64,000 nt of DNA, taken from assembly GCF_014642175.1 (NCBI RefSeq), contig NZ_BMIL01000009.1, positions 107,144-171,143 of the forward strand. Direction: 5' to 3'. Origin of the DNA: Pedobacter quisquiliarum (GTDB lineage Bacteria > Bacteroidota > Bacteroidia > Sphingobacteriales > Sphingobacteriaceae). The translations under genes and the position numbers were made by a program. Under the pieces are notes generated by a model. The model saw only the letters and a program-made list of their open reading frames with translations, was not told where the DNA came from and searched no databases. Of the stretch, positions 28,436-35,667 are shown in pieces (position 1 is the stretch's first letter; every line of letters begins with the position of its first letter).

Positions 28436-29002
28436 TTAAATCTGAAAAAACAACTTTTTCAACCGTTGCAGGCATTTATATTTCTGTGTTTTTGCATTAT
28501 CAGTGTTTGTATAACCGAATTTCTCAGAAATATCCTGCATGGATAAATTGTTAATATAAAAATCCTGAATAATCGTCTTGCAAGGTTCACCGAGGCTTTC
28601 AAGTGCTGCTCCCATTTTTTCAAACTGGAGATCTTTAGCCTCATACACCTCTACGTCCGTCTCAACAGCCATGATGTCTTCAAATTCCGCGATGTTGCTC
28701 GACTTTCTGCCGGGTTGCGTTAGTTTTTTCAACCAAATGCGTCTGCTGACAGAATATATATAGGTCTTCAGTTTACTTGTTAATTCAAATTCACCGGTCT
28801 TTATCTTATTATATAGTATAATAATTGTCTCCTGGTAAACGTCCTTAGCATCATCCTCATCACCATTATTATTCAAGATAAACTGCAGCACCATTGGGAA
28901 ATACCCGATGTACAGTTTATTTAGCGCATCCTCAGAATCATTTAATATCCCTAATACAACCTCTCTATCTGTTGGAACTGAACTGCTTAACTTTTTACTC
29001 AC
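28436..29002 (-). CDS. ECF-type RNA polymerase sigma factor
   Basis: 188 residues. Region 2 includes EDDAKDVYQETIIILYNKI and LKTYIYSVSRRIWLKKL. Region 4 includes LGEPCKTIIQDFYINNLSMQDISEKFGYTN and KYKCLQRLKKLF. The start is GTG at 29002; an in-frame stop lies just upstream and no earlier ATG exists. The frame is followed after 3 bases by the membrane protease with an anti-sigma-like domain, its likely partner. The upstream region shared with a divergent lipoprotein gene contains a GGTAACCCA/TGGGTTACC inverted repeat that may be a target of this system. Confidence 0.92.
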   Translation of the reverse strand: MSKKLSSSVPTDREVVLGILNDSEDALNKLYIGYFPMVLQFILNNNGDEDDAKDVYQETIIILYNKIKTGEFELTSKLKTYIYSVSRRIWLKKLTQPGRKSSNIAEFEDIMAVETDVEVYEAKDLQFEKMGAALESLGEPCKTIIQDFYINNLSMQDISEKFGYTNTDNAKTQKYKCLQRLKKLFFQI

Positions 29003-29026
29003 TAATTAATACGTTTAAACGTGAAT

Positions 29027-29083
29027 GGTAACCCAATGCTAACAAAATAATTATTAAAAGTTTTTTTAAAAAGCTGGGTTACC
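29027..29083. promoter_or_regulatory. Inverted repeat GGTAACCCA...TGGGTTACC in divergent control region
   Basis: Perfect 9-base arms at 29027-29035 and 29075-29083, separated by 39 AT-rich bases, lie between the ECF sigma gene (leftward, start 29002) and the small lipoprotein gene (rightward, start 29142). Position and symmetry suggest paired promoter elements or operators, one facing each gene. Confidence 0.55.
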
Positions 29084-29141
29084 TTTTATCCATATGGGTA
29101 TTAATCAGTAAAATTAATTAATTATTTAAAACAGAATTGAA

Positions 29142-29360
29142 ATGAAAAACTTATTTAAATTTGGCTTTTTAGCTTTAGCAATCTCTTTATCAGTAGCAGC
29201 TTGTAGCTCAGAAGGTTCTGGTTCAGGAAACGATACTACAATGACTGATTCTTCTGCAATCATCACTGATACTACTGCAACTGACACTGTAATCACTGAC
29301 TCAACTGTTCAAGATACAACTGTTAAAGTTGAAACTTCTACAACTGAAGTTAAACCATAA
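29142..29360 (+). CDS. Small Thr/Asp-rich lipoprotein
   Basis: 72 residues. The signal peptide ends in the lipobox SVAAC with lipidated Cys21. The 51-residue mature part is almost entirely Thr, Asp, Ser, Val and Gly, in loose TDTT/TDST-like repeats, so it is probably an unstructured, surface-exposed tail. No catalytic feature is present. It is divergent from the ECF sigma factor gene across an inverted repeat, which makes it a candidate target of that sigma factor. It ends at a strong terminator. Confidence 0.75.
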   Translation: MKNLFKFGFLALAISLSVAACSSEGSGSGNDTTMTDSSAIITDTTATDTVITDSTVQDTTVKVETSTTEVKP

Positions 29361-29373
29361 TTTAACTTTACCC

Positions 29374-29415
29374 ATAAAAAAAGAGGCTTTCCTAACCGGA
29401 AGCCTCTTTTTTTAT
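29374..29415 (+). terminator. Bidirectional-looking terminator after the small lipoprotein gene
   Basis: ATAAAAAAAGAGGCTT at 29374-29389 pairs fully with AAGCCTCTTTTTTTAT at 29400-29415 around a 10-base loop. Confidence 0.9.
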
Positions 29416-29432
29416 GCATTAACAATTAATGT

Positions 29433-29440
29433 TACCTTTG
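29433..29440 (+). promoter_or_regulatory. -7 promoter box of purB
   Basis: TACCTTTG matches TAnnTTTG exactly. It lies just inside the longest possible purB frame (ATG 29429), which argues that translation really begins at ATG 29465. Confidence 0.6.
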
Positions 29441-29464
29441 CAGCGTATTAATAGACCCTTTTTC

Positions 29465-30811
29465 ATGAACTTCTCTGCACTTCAAGCCATCTCCCCGGTT
29501 GATGGACGTTACAGGTTAACAACCCAAAACCTCGCCAACTACTTCTCAGAATCTGCTCTTATTAAATACCGCGTCTTTGTAGAAATCGAGTATTTCATAG
29601 CGCTGTGCAATGCCGGACTTCCGGGCCTTGCAGACTTCAATAAAAGTCAGTACGAAGCTTTAAGAGGTATTTACATCAACTTTAATGAAGCAGATGCGCA
29701 AGCTGTAAAGGATACTGAAAAGGTGACCAACCATGATGTAAAGGCAGTAGAATACTTCATTAAGAATAAGTTCGATGCACTTAGCTTGTCCGATTATAAG
29801 GAATTTATCCACTTTGGATTAACTTCTCAGGACATCAATAATACGGCTATTCCCTACACCTTTAAGTTAGCGCTTGAAGAGGTGTACTATCCAGGCCTAG
29901 AAGAGCTGATTACTAAAATCTCCGATCTTGCCAATAGCTGGAAAGATGTGCCCTTACTTGCACACACGCATGGCCAGCCAGCATCACCTACCAAACTGGG
30001 TAAAGAATTCATGGTATTTGCAGAGCGGATCAAAATTCAACTGCAGAACCTGAAGAACATACCCAATGCTGCCAAATTTGGTGGTGCTACAGGTAACTTC
30101 AATGCACATCACATCGCCTACCCTGCAATCAACTGGGTAGATTTTTCAAACGAGTTCGTAAACAACACCCTTGGTTTAAGTCGTTCACAGTACACTACAC
30201 AAATCGAACACTACGACCAATTTGCTGCGCAATGTGACGCATTAAAAAGAATAAACAACATCATCATTGATCTTGACCGCGATATCTGGACCTACATTTC
30301 AAAAAACTACTTCAAGCAAAAGATTAAAGAAGGTGAAATTGGATCGTCAGCAATGCCACACAAGGTTAACCCAATTGACTTCGAAAATGCAGAAGGAAAT
30401 GCCGGCATCGCGAATGCACTCTTTGAATTTTTCGCCGCTAAGCTTCCGATTTCCAGACTACAACGTGACCTTACCGATTCTACCGTATTGAGGAATATTG
30501 GTGTACCAATGGCACACACCATGATCACCATTAGCTCAACATTAAAGGGACTGAACAAGATCATTCTCAACAACGAAGCAATTGATGCAGATCTTGAAAA
30601 TAACTGGGCTGTCGTTGCAGAAGCAATTCAAACCATCCTCAGAAGAGAAGCTTATCCGAATCCCTATGAGGCGCTTAAGGACCTTACCAGAACAAACCAA
30701 AAAATCACTGCAGAAACCATGGCTACGTTCATCAACGGACTGGATGTGAGCGACCTGGTAAAGGCGGAGCTAAAACTGATTACGCCATTTTCATACACTG
30801 GTGTGTTTTAA
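29465..30811 (+). CDS. purB: Adenylosuccinate lyase
   Basis: 448 residues from the preferred ATG at 29465. The fumarase/aspartase superfamily signature SSAMPHKVNPIDFENAE is at 294-310, with the catalytic loop serine, and AHTHGQPASPT holds the general-acid histidine region (167-169). HFGLTSQDINNTA is also typical. The sequence is of the E. coli PurB type. It cleaves SAICAR and adenylosuccinate in purine synthesis. An upstream ATG at 29429 would add 12 residues but lies 4 bases before the -7 box and is rejected. Confidence 0.96.
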   Translation: MNFSALQAISPVDGRYRLTTQNLANYFSESALIKYRVFVEIEYFIALCNAGLPGLADFNKSQYEALRGIYINFNEADAQAVKDTEKVTNHDVKAVEYFIKNKFDALSLSDYKEFIHFGLTSQDINNTAIPYTFKLALEEVYYPGLEELITKISDLANSWKDVPLLAHTHGQPASPTKLGKEFMVFAERIKIQLQNLKNIPNAAKFGGATGNFNAHHIAYPAINWVDFSNEFVNNTLGLSRSQYTTQIEHYDQFAAQCDALKRINNIIIDLDRDIWTYISKNYFKQKIKEGEIGSSAMPHKVNPIDFENAEGNAGIANALFEFFAAKLPISRLQRDLTDSTVLRNIGVPMAHTMITISSTLKGLNKIILNNEAIDADLENNWAVVAEAIQTILRREAYPNPYEALKDLTRTNQKITAETMATFINGLDVSDLVKAELKLITPFSYTGVF

Positions 30812-30863
30812 ACATAATGACCTAAAACAGACATCGATATCTCAGATTAGACTGTTTATTAAT

Positions 30864-30871
30864 TATTTTTG
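30864..30871 (+). promoter_or_regulatory. -7 promoter box of nfu
   Basis: TATTTTTG, an exact TAnnTTTG match 17 bases before the nfu start codon. No clear -33 element is seen. Confidence 0.55.
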
Positions 30872-30888
30872 TAAGAAAAAAGAAGACA

Positions 30889-31446
30889 ATGACGATCAAC
30901 GTATATACAGAACAGACCCCGAATCCTGCTACAATGAAATTCATGGTCAATAAACTATTGATCAATGGCAGTGAAGATTTTGCATCAAAAGAAAGTGCAG
31001 AGCACTCTCCATTTGCTAAAGAGCTGTTCAAGTTCAACTTCGTAACAGGTGTGTTTTTCGCTAGTAACTTCGTTACCGTTACAAAATCTGAAGATGCAGA
31101 CTGGGCAGATATCGAACCAATCCTGAAGGAGTTTGTTAAAGGTGCGGTAGAATCAGAATATAAAATCAAGGAAGAAACATCCGACGAAGCACCAAGCTTT
31201 GAGGGTTCAGATATTGAGAAGAAAATTCAGCAGATCTTGCACGACTATGTGCGTCCTGCTGTTGAACAAGATGGTGGCGCAATCAGCTACAAGTCGTTTG
31301 ATGAAGGTGATGGCGTTGTAACCGTAGAACTTAGAGGTTCATGCAGCGGTTGTCCTTCTTCTACAATTACCTTGAAGTCTGGCATTCAGAACCTGCTTCA
31401 ACGCATGGTACCTGAAGTGAAAGAGGTTGTTTCAGAAGCATTATAG
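30889..31446 (+). CDS. nfuA: NifU-like iron-sulfur carrier (Nfu)
   Basis: 185 residues. The N-terminal Nfu_N domain (YTEQTPNPATMKFMVNK, residues 6-22) precedes a C-terminal NifU-like domain with VRPAVEQDGGAISY and the cluster-binding Cys152-x-x-Cys155 in RGSCSGCPSS. It carries Fe-S clusters from the assembly scaffold to target proteins in the cytoplasm. Its architecture is like mitochondrial NFU1 rather than E. coli NfuA (no degenerate A-type domain), so the symbol is approximate. Confidence 0.92.
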   Translation: MTINVYTEQTPNPATMKFMVNKLLINGSEDFASKESAEHSPFAKELFKFNFVTGVFFASNFVTVTKSEDADWADIEPILKEFVKGAVESEYKIKEETSDEAPSFEGSDIEKKIQQILHDYVRPAVEQDGGAISYKSFDEGDGVVTVELRGSCSGCPSSTITLKSGIQNLLQRMVPEVKEVVSEAL

Positions 31447-31461
31447 AAAATCCTAAGGCAT

Positions 31462-31490
31462 AAAAAAGACCCGCTTCGCGGGTCTTTTTT
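31462..31490. terminator. Bidirectional terminator between nfu and suhB
   Basis: AAAAAAGACCCGC (31462-31474) and GCGGGTCTTTTTT (31478-31490) form a perfect stem around TTC. With A and T tracts on both sides it serves both convergent genes. Confidence 0.93.
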
Positions 31491-31508
31491 ATGCCTATAT
31501 TTTTAAAG

Positions 31509-32303
31509 CTACGCTTTAAAATGATTCCGAATAAATCCAAGCAGCTCCGCATCAATCCTGCTGTTTGTAGCCAATAGTTCCCTGGTCTCAATAAATTCGG
31601 CACCCCCTGAAAAATTCATCACTTTACCTCCAGCCTGTTGTATGATGAAAGCACCGGCAGCAACGTCCCAGGCATTAAGATTATATTCGAAAAAAGCATC
31701 AAAGCGGCCACACGCTACATAAGCAAGATCTACCGCAGCAGATCCAATCCTTCGCAAGCCATGACAGCTTCGCATCAACTCCGTAAATAAAGCCATGTAT
31801 TGCGCCTGCTTCTCGAAATCATAATATGGGAAGCCCGTTGCAAGCAGTGTATCAGCAACTGCGGTTCTGGTAGAAACCTGAATGACTTTATTGTTCAAAT
31901 AAGCTGCTCCACCTTTATAGGCATAGAACATTTCCCCACGATTGATTTCGTATACAACGCCAATCACCGGCTCATCATTGGCATACAAGGCAACGCTTAC
32001 TGAATATGTCGGTATGCCATGTATAAAGTTTGTGGTGCCATCCAGCGGATCTATGATCCAGTTGTAAACCTCACCCTGCTTATTTATAGTTTGTTCTTCC
32101 GTGATGAAGCCAGATTCCGGCAGCAACTCAGAAAGATTGTCTACCAGAATACGTTCTGCTTGTTTATCCACATAAGACACCAGATCATTCAGCCCTTTAA
32201 ACTCAACTTTGCTGCTGTCGAAAGACATTGATTCCTTGCGGATAAAATTACCGGTCAGACGAACAATGCCCAAAACCTGGGTGCATAACAATTCATAATC
32301 CAT
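31509..32303 (-). CDS. suhB: Inositol monophosphatase-family protein
   Basis: 264 residues. The metal-binding and catalytic motif WIIDPLDGTTNFIHG (82-96, Asp85 and Asp88) is preceded by the ITEEQ glutamates (Glu69-70). WDVAAGAFIIQQAGG supplies the C-terminal Asp. These magnesium-dependent phosphatases act on inositol-1-phosphate or related sugar phosphates. The real substrate in Bacteroidota is uncertain. It is the last gene of the ubiX-mtaB-lgt-suhB unit, 10 bases after lgt. Confidence 0.92.
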   Translation of the reverse strand: MDYELLCTQVLGIVRLTGNFIRKESMSFDSSKVEFKGLNDLVSYVDKQAERILVDNLSELLPESGFITEEQTINKQGEVYNWIIDPLDGTTNFIHGIPTYSVSVALYANDEPVIGVVYEINRGEMFYAYKGGAAYLNNKVIQVSTRTAVADTLLATGFPYYDFEKQAQYMALFTELMRSCHGLRRIGSAAVDLAYVACGRFDAFFEYNLNAWDVAAGAFIIQQAGGKVMNFSGGAEFIETRELLATNSRIDAELLGFIRNHFKA

Positions 32304-32313
32304 GCGTACCGAT

Positions 32314-33468
32314 TTAGTAGTTAGCGTGTTTTTCCTTGTTCTTGATGGCGAATATTACCATAACCAGGCCAGAAATAAATAGAATAGAAGAGATCAGCTC
32401 CGCTTGTGTGAAGGCAATGTCTCCCACATGATATTTTGTATTCACACGAATAAGCTCGATTAAGAAACGCTCCAATCCGTTAAACATCAGGTAAATGCCG
32501 AACAGCATTCCAGGTAGCTTAATCTTGTGGCGGATTTGCCAAAGGATCAGGAATATCGCAAATGCCGCAATAACTTCATACAAAGGCGTTGGATAGACCG
32601 GTTGTGGCAATTCGAAGCAAAACTTACCTACACAGTTCGGGATCTTCACCCCTTCCATAGCAACGTTATTCGGATAGGTATAAGCCCAAAGCCAGTCTGG
32701 CATCCAGCTAAATGGTTTTGGATTTAAATTTACAATTCCCCAGTCACCGTCTCCAGACATATGGCAGCCAATCCGGCCAACGCTGTAAGCCAGCATCATT
32801 CCAGGACCACCAACATCCAGCATGTGCAACGGTTTAATGCCATTTTTCCTGGCAATAATGATTACCGCAGCGCCACCGCAAATCAATCCACCATAAAAGG
32901 TTAAGCCACTGAACGACAATAGCCCGCCAATTGGATCCTGTATAAAGGTATCCCAGTGTTCCAGGTTATCAAAAATCTTAGCGCCCAAAAAGCCCCAGAC
33001 CGCAGCCCAGACAATCAGGTTGCCCATCAATTGATGTGGATACTCTGTTACTTCAACGTTCTTTGGTCTATCAAGCTTATGTTTATTCTTTTCCTGGATG
33101 TCCCAGTAAATGAACAAGCCCGCAAAAGCCAGTCCGCCGAGAATATTTCCTTTTGTCGACAGCAACACCGTTTGCGCATCGTAGACAAATAAGCTGTAGT
33201 TTATTAAGGCATAAACGAGTTTGTAGCCGATCAGGAATCCAAAAATTCCATTTATGACCATCTCTGTTGTAGTTGCCTTTTTCCCAATTACGTATGTCCG
33301 CTTTCTCGGATGTAAAATCCCAAGCGACTCCTTACGTTGCATTTCTTTCGTAAAAGCCCAATATCCGGCAATGAATGCCAGCGCAACAAAAACGCCAAAA
33401 GTATTAAATGGTAAAGGTATCTGAATGCCGAAAAGATATTCTAAAAAATGCGAAACGGTAGGGAACAT
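32314..33468 (-). CDS. lgt: Prolipoprotein diacylglyceryl transferase
   Basis: 384 residues with about seven membrane segments. The Lgt signature GRIGCHMSGDGDWG is present, with the invariant Arg and Gly. FNTFGVFVALAFIAGYW forms the first helix. It transfers diacylglycerol from phosphatidylglycerol to the lipobox cysteine, so it serves the many lipoproteins encoded in this window. It is longer than the 290 residues of E. coli Lgt because of insertions such as the loop near TYPNNVAMEGVKIPNCVGKF, a common feature of Bacteroidota Lgt. It lies between mtaB and suhB in a single leftward run. Confidence 0.95.
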   Translation of the reverse strand: MFPTVSHFLEYLFGIQIPLPFNTFGVFVALAFIAGYWAFTKEMQRKESLGILHPRKRTYVIGKKATTTEMVINGIFGFLIGYKLVYALINYSLFVYDAQTVLLSTKGNILGGLAFAGLFIYWDIQEKNKHKLDRPKNVEVTEYPHQLMGNLIVWAAVWGFLGAKIFDNLEHWDTFIQDPIGGLLSFSGLTFYGGLICGGAAVIIIARKNGIKPLHMLDVGGPGMMLAYSVGRIGCHMSGDGDWGIVNLNPKPFSWMPDWLWAYTYPNNVAMEGVKIPNCVGKFCFELPQPVYPTPLYEVIAAFAIFLILWQIRHKIKLPGMLFGIYLMFNGLERFLIELIRVNTKYHVGDIAFTQAELISSILFISGLVMVIFAIKNKEKHANY

Positions 33469-33497
33469 ATAATAATGTAGTTTATGCGAATATAGGA

Positions 33498-34817
33498 TTA
33501 ATGATGTAAAACAGCTTCTGCTTCGGCAACTTCAACCTCACCATCTGCAGTCATGGATAATAGTTGAACCATTTTAAGCTCATTCACCATCACGGGATCA
33601 TATTTAGCTTTCACCTTCACATAGTTCTTGGTAAAGCCATGCATAAAACCACCTTTCTGGTCATCTTCAAAAAGCACTTCACCAACTGTACCGATTTGCG
33701 ACTGGTAGAAAGCTCTTCTTTTCTTGTCAGATAAGATGTGCAGCATCTTACTGCGATCTGCTCGCGTACTGCCCGGAATTACGCCTGGAAGCTCCGCAGC
33801 AACCGTTTGTTCACGTTCCGAATAGGTAAACACGTGCAAGTACGAAACATCAAGACCATTTAAAAACTGGTAAGTATCTAAGAAGTCTTCCTGCGTTTCT
33901 CCGGGAAAACCAACGATCACGTCAACACCAATACAGCAGTCCGGCATTACCGCTTTAATTGCAGCAACACGTTCCGTGTACAATTCGCGACGGTAACGTC
34001 GTTTCATTAAGCCTAATATCTTGTTTGAACCGGATTGCAATGGAATATGGAAATGTGGCACAAAGCGTTTCGATGTCGCAACAAACTCGATGATTTCATT
34101 GCTTAATAGATTTGGCTCAATAGAAGAAATCCGGATCCGTTCGATGCCTTCTACCTCATCCAATGCACGTACCAGATCGAAGAACTTATCTTCCCGCTGG
34201 CCGTTACGAATGCCGAAATCGCCAAGGTTTACCCCAGTGAGTACAATTTCTTTAACGCCACTCGCTGCGATCTGGGCTGCGCGGTTCACCACATTTTCAA
34301 TGGTATCACTCCTGCTGCCACCCCTGGCCAATGGAATCGTGCAGTATGTACAAGGATAATCACAACCATCCTGAACCTTAAGGAAGGTCCTTGTTCTGTC
34401 GCCAATAGAATAAGCGGCAATGAAGTTGTGGTTTACTTTCTCTATATTTTGTTGGTGGATAACCGCTTTCGGCTGTTTAGTCAGATCGGAGATAAATTCT
34501 ACAATACGGAATTTCTCCGCTGCACCAAGCACCATATCCACACCTTCAATCTCTGCGATCTCCTGTGGTTTCAACTGGGCATAACAGCCTACAATCGTCA
34601 CATAGGCATTCGGTGAATACTTCAAGGCTTCTTTAACAACCTTTCGGCACTTCTTATCTGCATGCTCTGTAACAGAACAAGTGTTAATGACATAGACATC
34701 TGCACCTTCGGTGAATTCTACAACCGAATAGCCAGCATCAGTAAACAGTCGACCAATGGAAGATGTCTCTGAAAAATTTAACTTACAACCTAATGTATAA
34801 AATGCAACTTTCTTCAT
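33498..34817 (-). CDS. mtaB: tRNA t6A37 methylthiotransferase
   Basis: 439 residues. The N-terminal UPF0004 domain has the first cluster cysteines Cys11, Cys47 and Cys78. The radical-SAM cluster is Cys152-x3-Cys156-x2-Cys159 (DGCDYPCTYC), followed by a C-terminal TRAM-like region (about 380-430). It converts N6-threonylcarbamoyl-adenosine at position 37 to its 2-methylthio form. The short YTLGCKLNFSET start favours MtaB over MiaB or RimO. Its gene starts 34 bases after ubiX. Confidence 0.93.
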   Translation of the reverse strand: MKKVAFYTLGCKLNFSETSSIGRLFTDAGYSVVEFTEGADVYVINTCSVTEHADKKCRKVVKEALKYSPNAYVTIVGCYAQLKPQEIAEIEGVDMVLGAAEKFRIVEFISDLTKQPKAVIHQQNIEKVNHNFIAAYSIGDRTRTFLKVQDGCDYPCTYCTIPLARGGSRSDTIENVVNRAAQIAASGVKEIVLTGVNLGDFGIRNGQREDKFFDLVRALDEVEGIERIRISSIEPNLLSNEIIEFVATSKRFVPHFHIPLQSGSNKILGLMKRRYRRELYTERVAAIKAVMPDCCIGVDVIVGFPGETQEDFLDTYQFLNGLDVSYLHVFTYSEREQTVAAELPGVIPGSTRADRSKMLHILSDKKRRAFYQSQIGTVGEVLFEDDQKGGFMHGFTKNYVKVKAKYDPVMVNELKMVQLLSMTADGEVEVAEAEAVLHH

Positions 34818-34851
34818 TTTGAATGTGCAAAGATAGCCTTTTTTCTAATAA

Positions 34852-35415
34852 TCAGTCATTCCAGCGATAGCTATCCTGTTCCAAACCAGCGAGATCAATA
34901 ACACGGCTTACAACGGTTTGCGCCACCTCTTCTATGGTTTTTGGCATGCTGTAAAATGAAGGATTTGCCGGGCAAATGATCCCACCTGCTTCAGTTACAA
35001 CTTTCATATTGTTAATGTGTATCAGGCTGAAAGGGGTGTCGCGAACAACGGCGATCAATTTTCTGCGCTCTTTCAGAACCACATCTGCAGCACGGGTGAT
35101 CAGGTCATTTGATACTCCCGTAGCGATTCGCCCAAGCGTTCCCATTGAACAGGGAATGATAATCATTGTGTCAAACTTTGCGGAGCCGGATGCGAATGGC
35201 GCATTAAAATCCATTTTACCGTAGAAGTCAAACTTGTAATCGTCGTAATCTTCATTACCCAATTCAAAGCGCCACACTTCTTTCGCATTATCAGACATGA
35301 CTACCCCTACGCGCTCAATCTGATCCTGCATTTGCGCTAAACCATCCAACAACAGTTTTGCGTAAATGGAGCCACTTGCGCCGGTCACGGCAACAATGAT
35401 TTTCTTTTTTCTCAT
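34852..35415 (-). CDS. ubiX: Flavin prenyltransferase
   Basis: 187 residues, normal for UbiX. FMN-binding VTGASGSIYAKLLL lies at 10-23, and IIPCSMGTLGRIATGVSNDLITRAADVVLKERR, PFSLIHINNMKVVTEAGGIICPANPSFY are family signatures. It prenylates FMN with dimethylallyl phosphate, making the cofactor for UbiD enzymes such as the one at 13284. It heads the ubiX-mtaB-lgt-suhB unit. The only good upstream promoter lies beyond a terminator at 35444-35477. Confidence 0.95.
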   Translation of the reverse strand: MRKKKIIVAVTGASGSIYAKLLLDGLAQMQDQIERVGVVMSDNAKEVWRFELGNEDYDDYKFDFYGKMDFNAPFASGSAKFDTMIIIPCSMGTLGRIATGVSNDLITRAADVVLKERRKLIAVVRDTPFSLIHINNMKVVTEAGGIICPANPSFYSMPKTIEEVAQTVVSRVIDLAGLEQDSYRWND

Positions 35416-35443
35416 GAGTTAAAACAGATACATAAGCTATGCC

Positions 35444-35477
35444 ATAAAAAAAGGGCCGAATACAAGTATTCGACCCT
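35444..35477 (-). terminator. Terminator upstream of ubiX
   Basis: Read leftward, AGGGTCGAATA pairs with TATTCGGCCCT (one mismatch) around a 4-base loop and is followed by TTTTTTT, 28 bases before the ubiX start. Confidence 0.8.
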
Positions 35478-35538
35478 ACATCTACCTATGAAAAACATAC
35501 CCCCTAAAGGGTAAGCCCAAATGTAATTTAAATTTTCA
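35444..35538 (-). ncRNA. Candidate small RNA or attenuator leader before ubiX
   Basis: A -7 box TAACTTTG (minus strand, 35551-35544) predicts a start near 35538. A rho-independent terminator ends at 35444, giving a transcript of about 95 nt without an open frame. An internal hairpin, TACCC...GGGTA, forms near 35500-35515. Since no other promoter is seen before ubiX, it may be either a free small RNA or a terminated leader with regulated readthrough. I do not recognise it as 6S, SRP or a known riboswitch. Confidence 0.5.
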
Positions 35539-35543
35539 ATATA

Positions 35544-35569
35544 CAAAGTTAAAAGGGTGAAAATTTCAC
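35544..35569 (-). promoter_or_regulatory. Promoter and GTGAAA-A-TTTCAC dyad before the small RNA/ubiX
   Basis: TAACTTTG (35551-35544 on the minus strand) is the -7 box. The dyad GTGAAAATTTCAC at 35557-35569 lies just upstream, where a repressor would sit between -33 and -7. Confidence 0.5.
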
Positions 35570-35655
35570 ACATTCCTTCCTAATTTGAGCAATATTTATA
35601 ACGTATAGTAGAGCAACTCTCTTAAATCTACAAAACTGAAAAGCATTATTTCTCG

Positions 35656-35663
35656 TAAATTTG
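35656..35663 (+). promoter_or_regulatory. -7 box immediately before the helicase start codon
   Basis: TAAATTTG, an exact TAnnTTTG match, ends 4 bases before the ATG at 35668. If used, transcription would begin at or next to the start codon, giving a leaderless message. Confidence 0.45.
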
Positions 35664-35667
35664 CGGC

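Noticed and set aside
30822..31169. Leftward 115-codon frame over nfu
   Set aside because: Overlaps the well-supported nfu gene on the other strand; translation shows no recognisable domain.
35444..35538. Identification of the ubiX leader as SRP RNA, 6S RNA or an FMN riboswitch
   Set aside because: No SRP GGAAG tetraloop context, too short for 6S, and no conserved FMN-element motifs are seen.
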